Origin: CAIMFV01 sp040757715
GTDB taxonomy: Bacteria; Pseudomonadota; Alphaproteobacteria; Caulobacterales; Caulobacteraceae
Assembly: GCA_040757715.1 (NCBI GenBank)
Contig: JBFLWS010000015.1
Location: 16,721-80,720, forward strand
Length of the DNA stretch: 64,000 nt
Direction: 5' to 3'
Shown: positions 30,220 through 39,905 of the stretch, piece by piece
Numbering within the stretch: position 1 is the first letter of the stretch
Layout: every line of letters begins with the position of its first letter
Notes under the pieces: generated by a model
Seen by the model: the letters and a program-made list of their open reading frames with translations, nothing else
Told to the model about the DNA's origin: nothing
The model's database searches: none
Program-made: the position numbers and the translations under genes

Positions 30220-31611
30220 TTAGCTGTGCTGAGACTCGCCGTGCAGGTGGAAGTCGAGACCCGCCTCCTCCACCTCGGGCGCCACGCGCACGCCAGTGGT
30301 GAACTTGCAGATGACGAGGATGATGAAGGTCATCACCCCGCTCCAGCAGAAGGTCCAGGCCACGTCGGCCACCTGCAGCAGGATGTCGGCGGTCTTGGCG
30401 GCCGGGTTCACCGCCACGGTGGCGAAGACGCCAGTGAGCAAAGCGCCAGCCGCGCCGCCCACGCCGTGGATGCCAAAGGCGTCGAGGCTGTCGTCATAGC
30501 CGAGCAGGCGCTTCAGCCACACCGCCGAGACGTAGCAGACCACGCCGGTGACTACGCCGATGATCAGGGCGCCGGTGGGATCGACGAAGCCCGCCGCGGG
30601 GGTAATGCCGACGAGGCCGGCCACGAGGCCCGAGAGAATGCCCACCAGAGACGGCTTCTTGCGCTCGATCCACTCCACCACTTTCCAGCCCAGCGCCGCG
30701 GCGCAGGCGCCGATGATGGTGTTGAGGAGGGCCATGGAGGCGATCATGTCCGCAGCGTTGGCCGAGCCGGCGTTGAAGCCGATCCAGCCCACGAACAGCA
30801 GTGAGGCGCCGATCATGATGCGCACGATGCTGTTCGGCTCCATGGGCTCGCGCCCGTAGCCCACCCGCTTGCCGAGGAAGAGGGCGCAGACCAGGCCCGC
30901 CACGCCGGAATTCAGGTGCACCACCGTGCCGCCGGCGAAGTCGAGGGCGCCCGCGCTGCCGAGGAAGCCGCCGCCCCACACCCAGTGCGCCACCGGCGCA
31001 TAGACCAGGAAGTGCCAGAGGGTCATGAACAACAGCACCGCCGAGAACTTCATCCGCTCAGCGAAGGCGCCGGTGATCAGGGCCGGGGTGATGATGGCGA
31101 AGGTGAGCTGGTAGGCGATGAACAGCGTCTCCGGCAGACCCTTGGCGGAGTTGTAGGCCGTGTCCACCAGGACGCCCTTCAGCATCACCGCGTCAAAGCC
31201 GCCGATGAAGTCATTCACCGTCAGGGGCACGACAAAGCCTTGCAGGCCCTTGATCTGGCTGATGATCGGCAGGGGCATGTCCGGCCCGTGGGTGAAGGCG
31301 AGGCTGTAGCCGGCCACCACCCACAGCACGGTGACCAGGGCCGTCACCGCCACCGACTGGGTGATGGTGGCGACGATGTTTTTGCGCCGCACCATGCCGC
31401 CGTAGAAGAGGGCGAGGCCCGGCATGGTCATCATCAGGACGAGCGCCGTGGCGGCGATCATCCAGGCGGTGCCGGCGCTATCCAGCTCCAGCTTCACCTG
31501 GTGCGCCAGATAGGTGCGCGCCGGCGCCGCAGCCAGCGCACCGAAGGCGACGGCGAGGCCGACGCCGGCCGCCCCCGCCCCGAGCCAGAGTTTCTTCGTC
31601 AAACGTCCCAT
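30220..31611 (-). CDS. amtB: Ammonium transporter (second copy)
   Basis: A 463-residue Amt channel with an N-terminal hydrophobic segment that looks like a signal sequence or anchor, then the channel from GTAWMIAATALVLMM. The pore histidines are in VAHWVWGGGFLGS and AFGIHGVGGAAGA, and DFAGGTVVHLNSG is intact. Unlike the copy at 19497 it has no Ala/Pro stretch and no adjacent PII gene, so it may be tuned to different ammonium levels. The ATG is at 31611. The 3' end faces the triple hairpin cluster. Confidence 0.95.
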   Translation of the reverse strand: MGRLTKKLWLGAGAAGVGLAVAFGALAAAPARTYLAHQVKLELDSAGTAWMIAATALVLMMTMPGLALFYGGMVRRKNIVATITQSVAVTALVTVLWVVAGYSLAFTHGPDMPLPIISQIKGLQGFVVPLTVNDFIGGFDAVMLKGVLVDTAYNSAKGLPETLFIAYQLTFAIITPALITGAFAERMKFSAVLLFMTLWHFLVYAPVAHWVWGGGFLGSAGALDFAGGTVVHLNSGVAGLVCALFLGKRVGYGREPMEPNSIVRIMIGASLLFVGWIGFNAGSANAADMIASMALLNTIIGACAAALGWKVVEWIERKKPSLVGILSGLVAGLVGITPAAGFVDPTGALIIGVVTGVVCYVSAVWLKRLLGYDDSLDAFGIHGVGGAAGALLTGVFATVAVNPAAKTADILLQVADVAWTFCWSGVMTFIILVICKFTTGVRVAPEVEEAGLDFHLHGESQHS

Positions 31612-31839
31612 TCTTAATCCCCCATTGGCCGCAAGGTGTGCGTGCAGCGGATAGGGGGCGGGGGGCCAAGCCCAGATTCAATGCAGTGGGGTTAAAATGG
31701 ACCCGCTCAAGGCCGTTTTTCAGTCACACTGCCTATCATTCGCTCATAATAGCTCACGTCTTAAGCATGATTCATCGGCAGACTATGAACTGTTCGGCTT
31801 TTTCGGAATTTATAGTACAAGCCAAGCGTAGGGTGGGGC

Positions 31840-32211
31840 GTGAAGATGTTGTCTGTGGATCAGCGGGTGGCGCAAAAACAGCCGTCGCAAATGCTACTGT
31901 TAGGAAAAATCGCCAGCACGGGCGGGCTTTGCCTGTTAGCCGTTGCTGGCGCCGGCGCGACGAAGATCGCGCTGGGCCTGTCGAGTGATGCGCTTGCCTG
32001 GGCGAGCCTCGCCGGCGGCGCCAGCCTGATCGGCGGCGCGGTGCTGGCGGGCTTTGGCGTGCTGGAGCAGCGGCTCCTTGCGCAGTCGGCGTTGCTGCAA
32101 GAGCTGCATCAATCGACGGAATTTGCCCCCGCCACCGCGCCCGCCGAAACGCCAGTCCCGTTCCGCTCGCGCCCGGCCGCCGTGGGCCAACGACGCTTGA
32201 AGCTGATTTAA
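31840..32211 (+). CDS. Small two-helix membrane protein, function unknown
   Basis: A 123-residue protein with two hydrophobic stretches (about residues 23-45 and 52-72), then a polar C-terminal tail ending in RRLKLI. Either the GTG at 31840 or the ATG at 31846 could start it; the GGGTGGGG just upstream fits the ATG best. It ends 10 bases from the convergent ispE stop. No family was recognised. Confidence 0.6.
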   Translation: MKMLSVDQRVAQKQPSQMLLLGKIASTGGLCLLAVAGAGATKIALGLSSDALAWASLAGGASLIGGAVLAGFGVLEQRLLAQSALLQELHQSTEFAPATAPAETPVPFRSRPAAVGQRRLKLI

Positions 32212-32221
32212 AGCCTATTAT

Positions 32222-33112
32222 TCAGTCCCACGGACCCCCAAGCCGGCAGCGGCGCACCCACCAGTCGGGGCGGAGCGCTCTGAGCCGTTCGGCCAGAGTC
32301 TCGGCCTCCATGTCCCCGGCGCAGAGGGAAAAGCAGGTGGCGCCGGAGCCCGACAGGCGCGCCAGCAGCGTCTCCGGCTCGCCCCAAAGGGTCTCCAGCA
32401 CATCCCCCACCTCGGGGACCAGGGCCCGCGCGGGAGGCTCCAGGTCGTTGCGGCAATGGCTGAGGAAGGCGGCGGCCTCGAAGGCGTCGGCGAGGTCGTC
32501 CGGGATCGGCGGCAGGTCGGCGGACTTTTCGCCCGGCTCGGCGTCGAAGGCGCGATAGACCGCGCCCGTGGGACAGGCCACATTCGGATTGACCAGCACC
32601 GCGTCCAGCACCGGCAAACGCGGCGCGGGGGTAAGACGCTCGCCCCAACCCTGGCCGATCACCGGCGCCCCCACGAGACAGGCGGGACCGTCCGCCCCCA
32701 GGCTCTCGGCGATGGCGAGGAGCCGCTCGTCCGAAATCGGCAGGCCAAGCGCCTGGCGCAGCAGCCTGAGCGCCGCGCCCGCGTCGCTGGATCCGCCGCC
32801 CAGCCCCGCCGCCACCGGCAGGTCCTTGGTGAGCAGGAGCCGAAACGGCGGAACTGGGCGCCCGGCCTCGGCGAGCAGGGCCTGCGCCGCGCGCCAGACA
32901 AGGTTGCGCTCTACCGGCTCGCCGGCCAGCTCGCGGGCGAAGGCCCCGTCGAGGGCGAAGTCCAGATGGTCGGCGCCGGCGATGGACACCCGATCCCCCA
33001 CATCGGCGAACACCATCAGGCTGGCCACCGGGTGGTAGCCGCTGGCCGGCTCGGCCGCGCCCACGTGCAGGAACAGATTCACCTTGGCGGGAGCGAAGGC
33101 GGAGAGGCGCAT
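32222..33112 (-). CDS. ispE: 4-diphosphocytidyl-2-C-methyl-D-erythritol kinase
   Basis: A 296-residue GHMP kinase that phosphorylates CDP-ME in the MEP isoprenoid pathway. The N-terminus AFAPAKVNLFLHVG is classic, the ATP loop is PVAAGLGGGSSDAGAALR, and the C-terminal motif is RLSGSGATCFSL. The ATG at 33112 gives the canonical start; an in-frame TTG lies three codons upstream. It lies 16 bases after the TPR gene stop, so the two are probably cotranscribed. Confidence 0.94.
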   Translation of the reverse strand: MRLSAFAPAKVNLFLHVGAAEPASGYHPVASLMVFADVGDRVSIAGADHLDFALDGAFARELAGEPVERNLVWRAAQALLAEAGRPVPPFRLLLTKDLPVAAGLGGGSSDAGAALRLLRQALGLPISDERLLAIAESLGADGPACLVGAPVIGQGWGERLTPAPRLPVLDAVLVNPNVACPTGAVYRAFDAEPGEKSADLPPIPDDLADAFEAAAFLSHCRNDLEPPARALVPEVGDVLETLWGEPETLLARLSGSGATCFSLCAGDMEAETLAERLRALRPDWWVRRCRLGGPWD

Positions 33113-33128
33113 GGCGATCAAACGCCGA

Positions 33129-34841
33129 TCAACGCGCGTCCGGCGGACGATGGTCGTGCAGACGCTGCTCCACCGCGGCCTTCAGCTTCGGCTCGACGTC
33201 GGGCAGCGTGAGGGCGTAGTTCCACTGGAACTCGGCTTCCAGCTTGCGCCCCACCCGCCAGTAGGCGTCGCCGAGGTGGGTGTTGCACTCCGGCTCGGTG
33301 GGATCGAGGGTCGCCGCCCGCTCCAGGATCGGCACGGCGCCGACGTAGTCCTTCAGGCGGTACTTGGCCCAGCCGTAGCTGTCGATGATGGCGGCGTTGT
33401 CCGGCGCGAGGTCCACCGCCTTGGAGAGCATGGCGAGGGCCTCGTCGAGATGTCCGCCCCGATCGGCCCAGGCGAAGCCGAGATAGTTGAGGATTTCCGG
33501 GTCGTTAGGCGAAATGGCGAGGGCGGCCTTCAGATGCCCCTCCGCCTCCGGCCACTTGCCCGAGCGCTCCTCATTGGCGCCGATGAGATAGAGCAGCTTG
33601 GCCTTGGACGAGGTGTCCTCCTTCTGATTGGCCAGGAGGCCGTTCAGGATGGCGAGGGCCTCGTCATAGCGCTCGGAATCGCGCAGCAGCTCGGCCAAGA
33701 CGAGCTTGCTGGAGGGATCGTCCGGCAGGGCGGCCACGGTCTCCCGCGCCACCTTCAGCGCCTCGTCCTTCCGCTTGTTCTGGGCGTAGTCGAGGGCGAG
33801 GCGCGCCCGGGCGGCGGCGTAGTCGTCGGAGGTCGGCTGCACCTTGGCGAAGGCGGCGCGAGCGCCGTCGTTGTCGCTGAGCCCCTCAAGCGTTTCGCCG
33901 AGCAGCACCCAGGCCTCGGAGCGGTTGGGATCAAGCCGCAGCGCCAGCCGCAGATAGGAGAGACCGGCCTCGGGTTGGCGTTGGGCGAGCAGCAACGCCG
34001 CGGGGCCGGTGAGGGCCTGGGCTGCGCCGGAGGCGAGGTTCGGCGCGGCCGGCGGCGGTCCGCCCGCTTCCGCCCGCTTCAATGAAAGGCGCATGGCCAC
34101 GTCATTGGGGGCGGCCTTCAGCACGCCCTGATAGAGGGCGATCGCCTCCGGACGCCGACCGTGGCGCTCCAGGAAGCCGCCATAGATCTGCGCGAACAGG
34201 GATTCACTGGCGGGCTTCAGCCCCTTGAACACCGCATCGGCCTCGTCGAGCTTGCCGGCGTGCTCAAGGAGGAGGCCGCGACCGAGCACGGCGAAGGCGT
34301 CGGTGAACTTGTCGCCGGTGGAGGCGGGCTGCGCGAGGGCGACCTTCCAATCGCCGGCCGCCGCCGCCGCCCAGGGGCGCAACAGCTTGGCCGCCGCCTC
34401 GCCGGTTTGCACAAGGCTGGGGCCGCCCAGAATCTGGTCGGCGTCCGCGGCCCGTCCATTGGCGAGGTCGGACACCGCGATCACCAGCTCGCCCAGCGCC
34501 ACCGCCGCAGGGTCGGACTGGCCCTTGCGCGGGGCGAATTGCGCCGCCCGGTCCACGTCGCCGGCGATGAGGGTGACGGAAAAGGCCCGCTCCCGCGGCT
34601 CGGCCTGACTGGGGGCCATGTCGGCCGCGCGCTGGAAGAAGGCCGCCGCGGTGCGGGTGTCGCCCATGCCGAGCGCGGTTTCCCCGGCGAGATAGGCGCC
34701 CTGGCTGGTCTCGGCCCTGATGATCGGCGCGTCAGGACCTTGCGCCCGGGCCATGGTCCAGGCGCCCAGCGCCAGGACGGCGAGCGCGCCCGCGCCAGCG
34801 CTAAGGGCGGTCTTCACACTCCAACGCCAGTCAGCCGCCAC
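33129..34841 (-). CDS. TPR-repeat protein, membrane-anchored or exported
   Basis: A protein of about 570 residues. An N-terminal hydrophobic segment (about 10-30, SAGAGALAVLALGAW) acts as anchor or signal, and TPR repeats fill most of the rest, e.g. YLGFAWADRGGHLDEALAML and SYGWAKYRLKDYVGAVPILE. Proteins of this kind between etfD and ispE are common in alphaproteobacteria and may scaffold envelope complexes; no specific role is shown. I chose the GTG at 34841 because AAAGGCGAG precedes it and the anchor follows. The frame is open a further 65 codons and would overlap the ETF-QO gene end. Confidence 0.82.
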   Translation of the reverse strand: MAADWRWSVKTALSAGAGALAVLALGAWTMARAQGPDAPIIRAETSQGAYLAGETALGMGDTRTAAAFFQRAADMAPSQAEPRERAFSVTLIAGDVDRAAQFAPRKGQSDPAAVALGELVIAVSDLANGRAADADQILGGPSLVQTGEAAAKLLRPWAAAAAGDWKVALAQPASTGDKFTDAFAVLGRGLLLEHAGKLDEADAVFKGLKPASESLFAQIYGGFLERHGRRPEAIALYQGVLKAAPNDVAMRLSLKRAEAGGPPPAAPNLASGAAQALTGPAALLLAQRQPEAGLSYLRLALRLDPNRSEAWVLLGETLEGLSDNDGARAAFAKVQPTSDDYAAARARLALDYAQNKRKDEALKVARETVAALPDDPSSKLVLAELLRDSERYDEALAILNGLLANQKEDTSSKAKLLYLIGANEERSGKWPEAEGHLKAALAISPNDPEILNYLGFAWADRGGHLDEALAMLSKAVDLAPDNAAIIDSYGWAKYRLKDYVGAVPILERAATLDPTEPECNTHLGDAYWRVGRKLEAEFQWNYALTLPDVEPKLKAAVEQRLHDHRPPDAR

Positions 34842-34890
34842 CTGCTCGCCTTTCAAATCACGCTCTGAATCCCCCAACCCTACGCGAGGA

Positions 34891-36561
34891 TCACATGTTC
34901 GGATAGTTGGGGCCGCCGCCGCCCTCGGGGCAGGTCCAGGTGATGTTCTGCGACGGATCCTTGATGTCGCAGGTTTTGCAGTGCACGCAGTTCTGGGCGT
35001 TGATGACGAACTTGGGGTTCTTGCCCTCTTCGTCATAGGTCACTTCATAGACCCCCGCCGGGCAGTAGAGCCGCGCCGGCTCGCCATACTTGGGCAGGTT
35101 GACGCTGATGGGGATGGACGGGTCCTTCAGCTTCAGGTGCGCCGGCTGGTCTTCCTCATGGTTGGTGTTGGACAGGAACACCGAGGACAGCTTGTCGAAG
35201 CTGATCACGCCATCCGGCTTGGGATAGGCGATGGGTTTGTAGTTCTTGGCGAGGCCGGTGGAGGCGGCGTCGGTCTTGGTGTGCTTCACCGTGCCGAAGA
35301 CCGAAAGGCCGAAGAGCGCATTGGTCCACAGGTCGAACATCCCGAGCGCCCCGCCCAGCGCCGTGCCGTACTTGGAGAGGATCGGCTTGGCGTTGCGGAC
35401 CGCCTTCAACTCCTTGACCACCCAGCTCTTGTCGAAGGCCTTCTGGTAGTCGATGAGGGCGTCGCCCTCGCGGCCGGTCTGCAGGGCGGAAAAGGCCGCC
35501 TCGGCCGCCAGCATGCCCGACTTCATGGCGTTGTGGCTGCCCTTGATGCGCGGCACGTTCACCATGCCCGCCGAGCAGCCGATCAGCACCCCGCCGGGGA
35601 AGGTCAGCTTGGGCAGGGACTGATAGCCGCCCTCGGTGATGGCCCGCGCGCCATAGGCGATGCGGCGCCCGCCTTCCAGATGCGGCTTCACCGACGGATG
35701 GTGCTTGAAGCGCTGGAACTCGTCGAAGGGCGACAGATAGGGGTTCTTGTAGTTCAGGTGCACCACGTAGCCGATGGCCACGTAGTGGTCGCCGAAGTGG
35801 TACATGAAGCTGCCGCCGCCGGTCTTGTCGTCCAGCGGCCAGCCGGTGGTGTGCTGAGCGAGGCCCGGCTGATGCTTCTCCGGCGGGACCTGCCACAGCT
35901 CCTTGATGCCGATGCCAAACTTCTGCGGCTGCTTGCCGGCGAGGGCGAACTTCTCGATCAGCACCTTGGCCAGCGAGCCGCGCACGCCTTCGCCGATGAA
36001 CACATAGCGGCCGTGCAGCTCCATGCCGGGCTGGAAGTCCGGCTTGTGATGGCCGTCCTTGGCGATGCCCACCACGCCGACGATGACGCCCTTCACTGAG
36101 CCGTCTTCGCGATAGACGAGATCGGAGGCCGCAAAGCCCGGATAGATCTCGACGCCCAGCGCCTCGGCCTGGCCCGCCAGCCAGCGGCACACATTGCCGA
36201 GGGAGGCGATGTAGCAGCCGTGATTGTGCATGAAGGGCGGCATGGCCCACATGGGCAGGGAAATCTCGCCAGACGGGCCGAGCAGCAGGAACCGGTCCTT
36301 GGTCACCGCGGTCTCCAGCGGCGCGCCCTGCTCCTTCCAGTCCGGAATGAGTTCGTTGAGCGCCTTGGGATCGATCACCGCCCCGGAGAGGATGTGGGCG
36401 CCGACTTCGGAGCCCTTCTCGACGATGGCGACGCTGACCTCGGTCCCGGCGGCGGCGGCGAGCTGCTTGAGGCGAATCGCGGCGGCGAGACCGGCCGGAC
36501 CCGCCCCTACAATCACCACATCATATTCCATGGCTTCGCGTTCGACCGCTTCCTCAGCCAT
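34891..36561 (-). CDS. Electron transfer flavoprotein-ubiquinone oxidoreductase
   Basis: A 556-residue membrane-associated flavo-iron-sulfur enzyme that passes electrons from ETF to ubiquinone, serving acyl-CoA dehydrogenases. The FAD dinucleotide motif is VVIVGAGPAGLAAAIRLK. The C-terminal 4Fe-4S ligands are in NCVHCKTCDIKDPSQNI and WTCPEGGGGPNYPNM. Length matches the family. The ATG at 36561 has TAGGAG 8 bases upstream. Confidence 0.96.
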   Translation of the reverse strand: MAEEAVEREAMEYDVVIVGAGPAGLAAAIRLKQLAAAAGTEVSVAIVEKGSEVGAHILSGAVIDPKALNELIPDWKEQGAPLETAVTKDRFLLLGPSGEISLPMWAMPPFMHNHGCYIASLGNVCRWLAGQAEALGVEIYPGFAASDLVYREDGSVKGVIVGVVGIAKDGHHKPDFQPGMELHGRYVFIGEGVRGSLAKVLIEKFALAGKQPQKFGIGIKELWQVPPEKHQPGLAQHTTGWPLDDKTGGGSFMYHFGDHYVAIGYVVHLNYKNPYLSPFDEFQRFKHHPSVKPHLEGGRRIAYGARAITEGGYQSLPKLTFPGGVLIGCSAGMVNVPRIKGSHNAMKSGMLAAEAAFSALQTGREGDALIDYQKAFDKSWVVKELKAVRNAKPILSKYGTALGGALGMFDLWTNALFGLSVFGTVKHTKTDAASTGLAKNYKPIAYPKPDGVISFDKLSSVFLSNTNHEEDQPAHLKLKDPSIPISVNLPKYGEPARLYCPAGVYEVTYDEEGKNPKFVINAQNCVHCKTCDIKDPSQNITWTCPEGGGGPNYPNM

Positions 36562-36695
36562 CGCCAGCTCCTATAAGTGATCGCGGTTGCGCCGCGCCTA
36601 TCAAGTTGGGCGTTTAATCAGAGCTGACGCAGGCGCGGTCAAGAACTATCCTTGCCCTATCCGGTCCGCGATGGGCCGGGCGAAAGCGCAACCTC

Positions 36696-37508
36696 GTGAT
36701 TGACCCCACCGTGACCGATCGCAATTCCGCCTTGGCGAGCTTCCTGGGCTTCTGGGCCGAGGCTGGGGTCGACGTGTGCCTGGACGAGACGCCGGTGGAT
36801 CGCCTGGCCCTGGGACGAGCGCGGCTGAACACGCCGCCCAAGGCAGCCGCGGCTCCTGAGGTGGAGCGTGCGCCTCGCCCGGGCCTCGCCACCTTATCTG
36901 CGCACGCCCTGGAGACCGCCCGCGTCGCGGCCGCTGGGGCCGCCAACCTTGCCGAGCTGGAAGCCGCCATCGCCGCCTATGAAGGCTGTCCATTGAAATC
37001 GCAGGGCGCGCGCCAGGCGGTATTTGCGCGAGGCCGCGCCGACGCCCCGGTCATGATCATCGGCGAGGGCCCTGGCGCGGAGGAAGACCTGCAAGGCGCG
37101 CCGTTTGTGGGCCGGGCGGGCAAGCTGCTCGACCGCATGCTGCGCGCCGCGAGCCTCAGCGACCAGGTGTTCATCACCAACACCGTGTTCTGGCGCCCGC
37201 CCGGCAACCGCACCCCCACCCTGGAGGAGCAAGCCACCTGCCTGCCCTTCGTGGAGCGGGCCATTGCGCTGGTCCGCCCCAAGGCCCTCCTCCTCGTGGG
37301 CGGCGCCTCGGCCAAGGCCATGTTGCGGCGATCGGAGGGGATTCTCTCCCTGCGCGGCCAGTGGCAAATCTGGTCGAGCGAGGACGGCGCCCAGAGCTTG
37401 CCGGCCCTGCCCACCCTGCATCCCGCCTTCCTGCTCCGCCAACCCGCCGCCAAGAAGAAGGCCTGGGCCGACATGCTCGCCCTCGTAGGCCGGCTGGAGT
37501 CGCTCTGA
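36696..37508 (+). CDS. Uracil-DNA glycosylase, family 4/5 type
   Basis: A 270-residue DNA repair enzyme removing uracil. An N-terminal Ala-rich extension of about 95 residues precedes the domain. Motifs are GEGPGAEEDLQGAPFVGRAG, NTVFWRPPGNRTPT and TLHPAFLLRQP. Cys residues in the YEGCPLK and QATCLPF positions match the iron-sulfur ligands of alphaproteobacterial homologues; I could not place all four ligands by eye. The GTG start is at 36696. It lies upstream of a lytic transglycosylase gene on the same strand, a common pairing in this group. Confidence 0.9.
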   Translation: MIDPTVTDRNSALASFLGFWAEAGVDVCLDETPVDRLALGRARLNTPPKAAAAPEVERAPRPGLATLSAHALETARVAAAGAANLAELEAAIAAYEGCPLKSQGARQAVFARGRADAPVMIIGEGPGAEEDLQGAPFVGRAGKLLDRMLRAASLSDQVFITNTVFWRPPGNRTPTLEEQATCLPFVERAIALVRPKALLLVGGASAKAMLRRSEGILSLRGQWQIWSSEDGAQSLPALPTLHPAFLLRQPAAKKKAWADMLALVGRLESL

Positions 37509-37594
37509 GCGCGCGCGCAAGAGGCGAACCGGCTTTGCAAACCGGGCGAGCGGTTATAGAAGACCGGCTTCTTGGGCGGACGGGGCTGTAAGGC

Positions 37595-39313
37595 TTGGTC
37601 AAATCTCGACCTTCGAAGGGCGCGTCGCTCAGCGCCATGGCCGCGGTGCTGCTGCTCGCCGGTGCGGCGAGCCTGCCTGAGCGCGCCCTCGCCAGCGCCG
37701 AGGTCCGCCTCCCCGCCCCCACGCCCTATCGCGTGCTCTCCGCCAGCGACGCCAAGACCTATCTCGCCGCCTTCGCCGCGGTGCGGAAGGGCGACTTCGA
37801 CACCGTGGACCAGGCCATCGAAAACCTGGACGACGAGGCGCTGGTGGGCCGGCTCCTCCTGCTGAAGATCATGCACCCGGCCTACAAGGCCTCGAATCGC
37901 GAGCTGAAGACCTGGCTCGACAAGTACCGCGACCAGCCGGGCGCGGACCGGGTGTGGACGCTCGCCATGCGCCGCAAGGCCGTGGCCGAGGCCGACGCCG
38001 CCAAGGCCGCCGACGACGCGGCCCAGGCCATCAAGGACGGAGCCTCCGAGGAGGAAACCGACCCCGCCTGGGCGCGGGTGGAGCGGGCCATCGAGCATCT
38101 GGAGGTCAAGGCCCCCAAGCCGAAGATCGATCCCAAGCTGCAAGCCGCCCGCGAGGCCTATTATGGCGGCGAGATCGACAAGGCCTACAAACTGGCGACT
38201 CAATCTGGCGAACGCTGGGTGGGCGGCCTTTCGGCCTATCGCCTCGGCAAGTACAGCGAGGCCATGAGCCGTTTCGCCGCCCTGGCCGACGACGCCGCCG
38301 CCAATGAATGGGTGCGCTCGGCCGCGGCCTATTGGGCCTCCCGCGCCGCCATCGCCGCCGGCGAAGCTCAGCGCGCCCCTGCCTTCCTGGAGAAGGCCGC
38401 CCGCACGCCCTACACCTTCTACGGCCTGATCGCCGAGCGGCAGCTCGGGCTGGAGCCGGCGGTGACCTCCGACGGGCTCGATCTCGGGGAGACCGCGACC
38501 ACGTCCGAAAAGATCTCCGCCGCCGCCGCGCAGGCCACAGCCACCGGCCTTGCTCAGCTGGTGAAGAAGGACAAGCGCGCCCACCGCGCCGCCGCCTACG
38601 CTCAGCTCGGCATGCGCTTGGAAGCCGGACTCGAAGTGCGCACGGCCCTGATGGCGGCGGGCAAGACCGGCGATCGCAAGAAGTGGACCAGTCTCGCCTC
38701 GGCCCTCGGCGCCCCGGTCACCGCCCCTGGCGATGTGAGCCGCGGCCGCGGCCGCTTCGACATCGCGCAATTCCCTCTGCTGGACGTGGAGCCCGAAGGC
38801 GGCTTCACTCAGGACCGGGCGCTGATCCACGCCCTGGTGCGCCAGGAGAGCCGCTTCAACGCCGAGGCGGTGAGCACCTCCGGCGCCTATGGGCTGATGA
38901 TGCTGATGCCGCAGACCGCGGCCATCGTGGCCAAGGACGACAAGCTCGCCCGCGACCCCTCGCCGCTGAAGAACCCCACGGTGAACCTGAAGCTCGGCCA
39001 GGACTATGTGGCCTATCTCCTCTCCACGGTGAAGGGCGACATCCTGCACGCCGTGGCCGCCTATAACGCGGGTCCTGGAGTGATCCTGAAGACCGCCAAG
39101 CAGATGGGCGAACGCGCCGACAGCCTCCTGATGATCGAGAGCATGCCCGGCGCCCAGACCCGCGAATTCGTGCAGCGGGTCATGTCCAATTACTGGATCT
39201 ACAAGTCGATCCTACGCGAGAGCTCGGGCACCCTGGACGCCTGCGCCCAGGCCGCGCGGGCCATCCGCGCCGACCTCGACAAGCCCCCCATGCTCGAGCT
39301 GCCAGGGGCGTGA
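37595..39313 (+). CDS. Soluble lytic murein transglycosylase (Slt-like)
   Basis: A 572-residue exported peptidoglycan lyase that forms 1,6-anhydro-muropeptides. The signal peptide (about 1-33) ends ERALAS. A large alpha-helical superhelix follows, then the C-terminal SLT domain with catalytic Glu418 in RQESRFNAEAVS, then GAYGLMMLMPQTA and HAVAAYNAGPG. The TTG at 37595 gives the longest form; an ATG at codon 15 would still leave a usable signal peptide. Confidence 0.93.
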   Translation: MVKSRPSKGASLSAMAAVLLLAGAASLPERALASAEVRLPAPTPYRVLSASDAKTYLAAFAAVRKGDFDTVDQAIENLDDEALVGRLLLLKIMHPAYKASNRELKTWLDKYRDQPGADRVWTLAMRRKAVAEADAAKAADDAAQAIKDGASEEETDPAWARVERAIEHLEVKAPKPKIDPKLQAAREAYYGGEIDKAYKLATQSGERWVGGLSAYRLGKYSEAMSRFAALADDAAANEWVRSAAAYWASRAAIAAGEAQRAPAFLEKAARTPYTFYGLIAERQLGLEPAVTSDGLDLGETATTSEKISAAAAQATATGLAQLVKKDKRAHRAAAYAQLGMRLEAGLEVRTALMAAGKTGDRKKWTSLASALGAPVTAPGDVSRGRGRFDIAQFPLLDVEPEGGFTQDRALIHALVRQESRFNAEAVSTSGAYGLMMLMPQTAAIVAKDDKLARDPSPLKNPTVNLKLGQDYVAYLLSTVKGDILHAVAAYNAGPGVILKTAKQMGERADSLLMIESMPGAQTREFVQRVMSNYWIYKSILRESSGTLDACAQAARAIRADLDKPPMLELPGA

Positions 39314-39350
39314 GGGATCGGCTGCGGTGTTGCAGTGAATTAAAAAACCT

Positions 39351-39373
39351 GGGTCCTCGCTGCCGCGAGGATG
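39351..39373. repeat. REP-like palindrome, copy A
   Basis: GGG followed by TCCTCGC-TGCC-GCGAGGA then TGA. It shares the GGGTCC...GGATGA outer frame with the elements at 55042-55067 and 61173-61285. It lies in the gap after the lytic transglycosylase gene. Confidence 0.55.
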
Positions 39374-39538
39374 AGCGGATTAATATAATCCAATTCCGCC
39401 GGATCATATTGCACCCCCCGCGCAACTTTCGCCCCGCTTCCGCCGAATTCGGCTCGCACAAGCAAAATGACGCTTGAGTCGTCCAAGCCCTCCGGGTCAT
39501 GCTCGGGACGCTGCCAAAGCCTCGCTTAAGGAAACCTC

Positions 39539-39844
39539 ATGAAGAAGATCATTCTCGCCGCCGCCCTGGCCGTCGCCGCTGTCGGCGCGACCGCGCCGCT
39601 CGCCATGGCGGCTGACGCCGCCGCCGCCGCCAAGTTCACCACCGACACCCCGATTCAGGACCTGGTGGCCAATCCGGGCGCCAAGGCCGTTCTGGACAAG
39701 GTGTTTCCGGGCCTGACCACGCACCCGAGCTACGACACCTTCAAGGCCCTCAGCCTGAAGGCGCTCGCCCCCTACTCGCAAGGCAAGATCGACGACGCCA
39801 AGCTAGCCGAAGCCCAAAAGGCCCTGGCCGACGTGAAGGGCTAA
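39539..39844 (+). CDS. Small exported protein, function unknown
   Basis: A 101-residue protein with a clear signal peptide (1-24, ending AMAAD) and a mature part of about 75 residues containing IQDLVANPGAKAVLDK and PGLTTHPSYDTF. I recognise this as a short module also found at the end of larger exported alphaproteobacterial proteins, but not its function. A good ribosome site (AAGGAAA) precedes the ATG, and a terminator follows, so it is probably a separate transcript. Confidence 0.75.
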   Translation: MKKIILAAALAVAAVGATAPLAMAADAAAAAKFTTDTPIQDLVANPGAKAVLDKVFPGLTTHPSYDTFKALSLKALAPYSQGKIDDAKLAEAQKALADVKG

Positions 39845-39869
39845 TTCACCCGCCACCGCTGAAAAGCAG

Positions 39870-39901
39870 CGCCGCCCCTGCCTTGCAGAGGCGGCGTTTT
39901 T
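39870..39901 (+). terminator. Terminator between the small exported gene and gatA
   Basis: Stem CGCCGCC (39870-39876) / GGCGGCG (39890-39896) with an inner TGC/GCA pairing, followed by a T5 run. It lies between convergent genes and may also end gatA transcripts on the other strand. Confidence 0.8.
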
Positions 39902-39905
39902 CATA

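Noticed and set aside
32222..35036. Extended N-termini for the ispE and TPR proteins
   Set aside because: The extra codons lack conserved sequence, and the TPR extension would overlap the end of the ETF-QO gene. Later starts have better ribosome sites or family matches.
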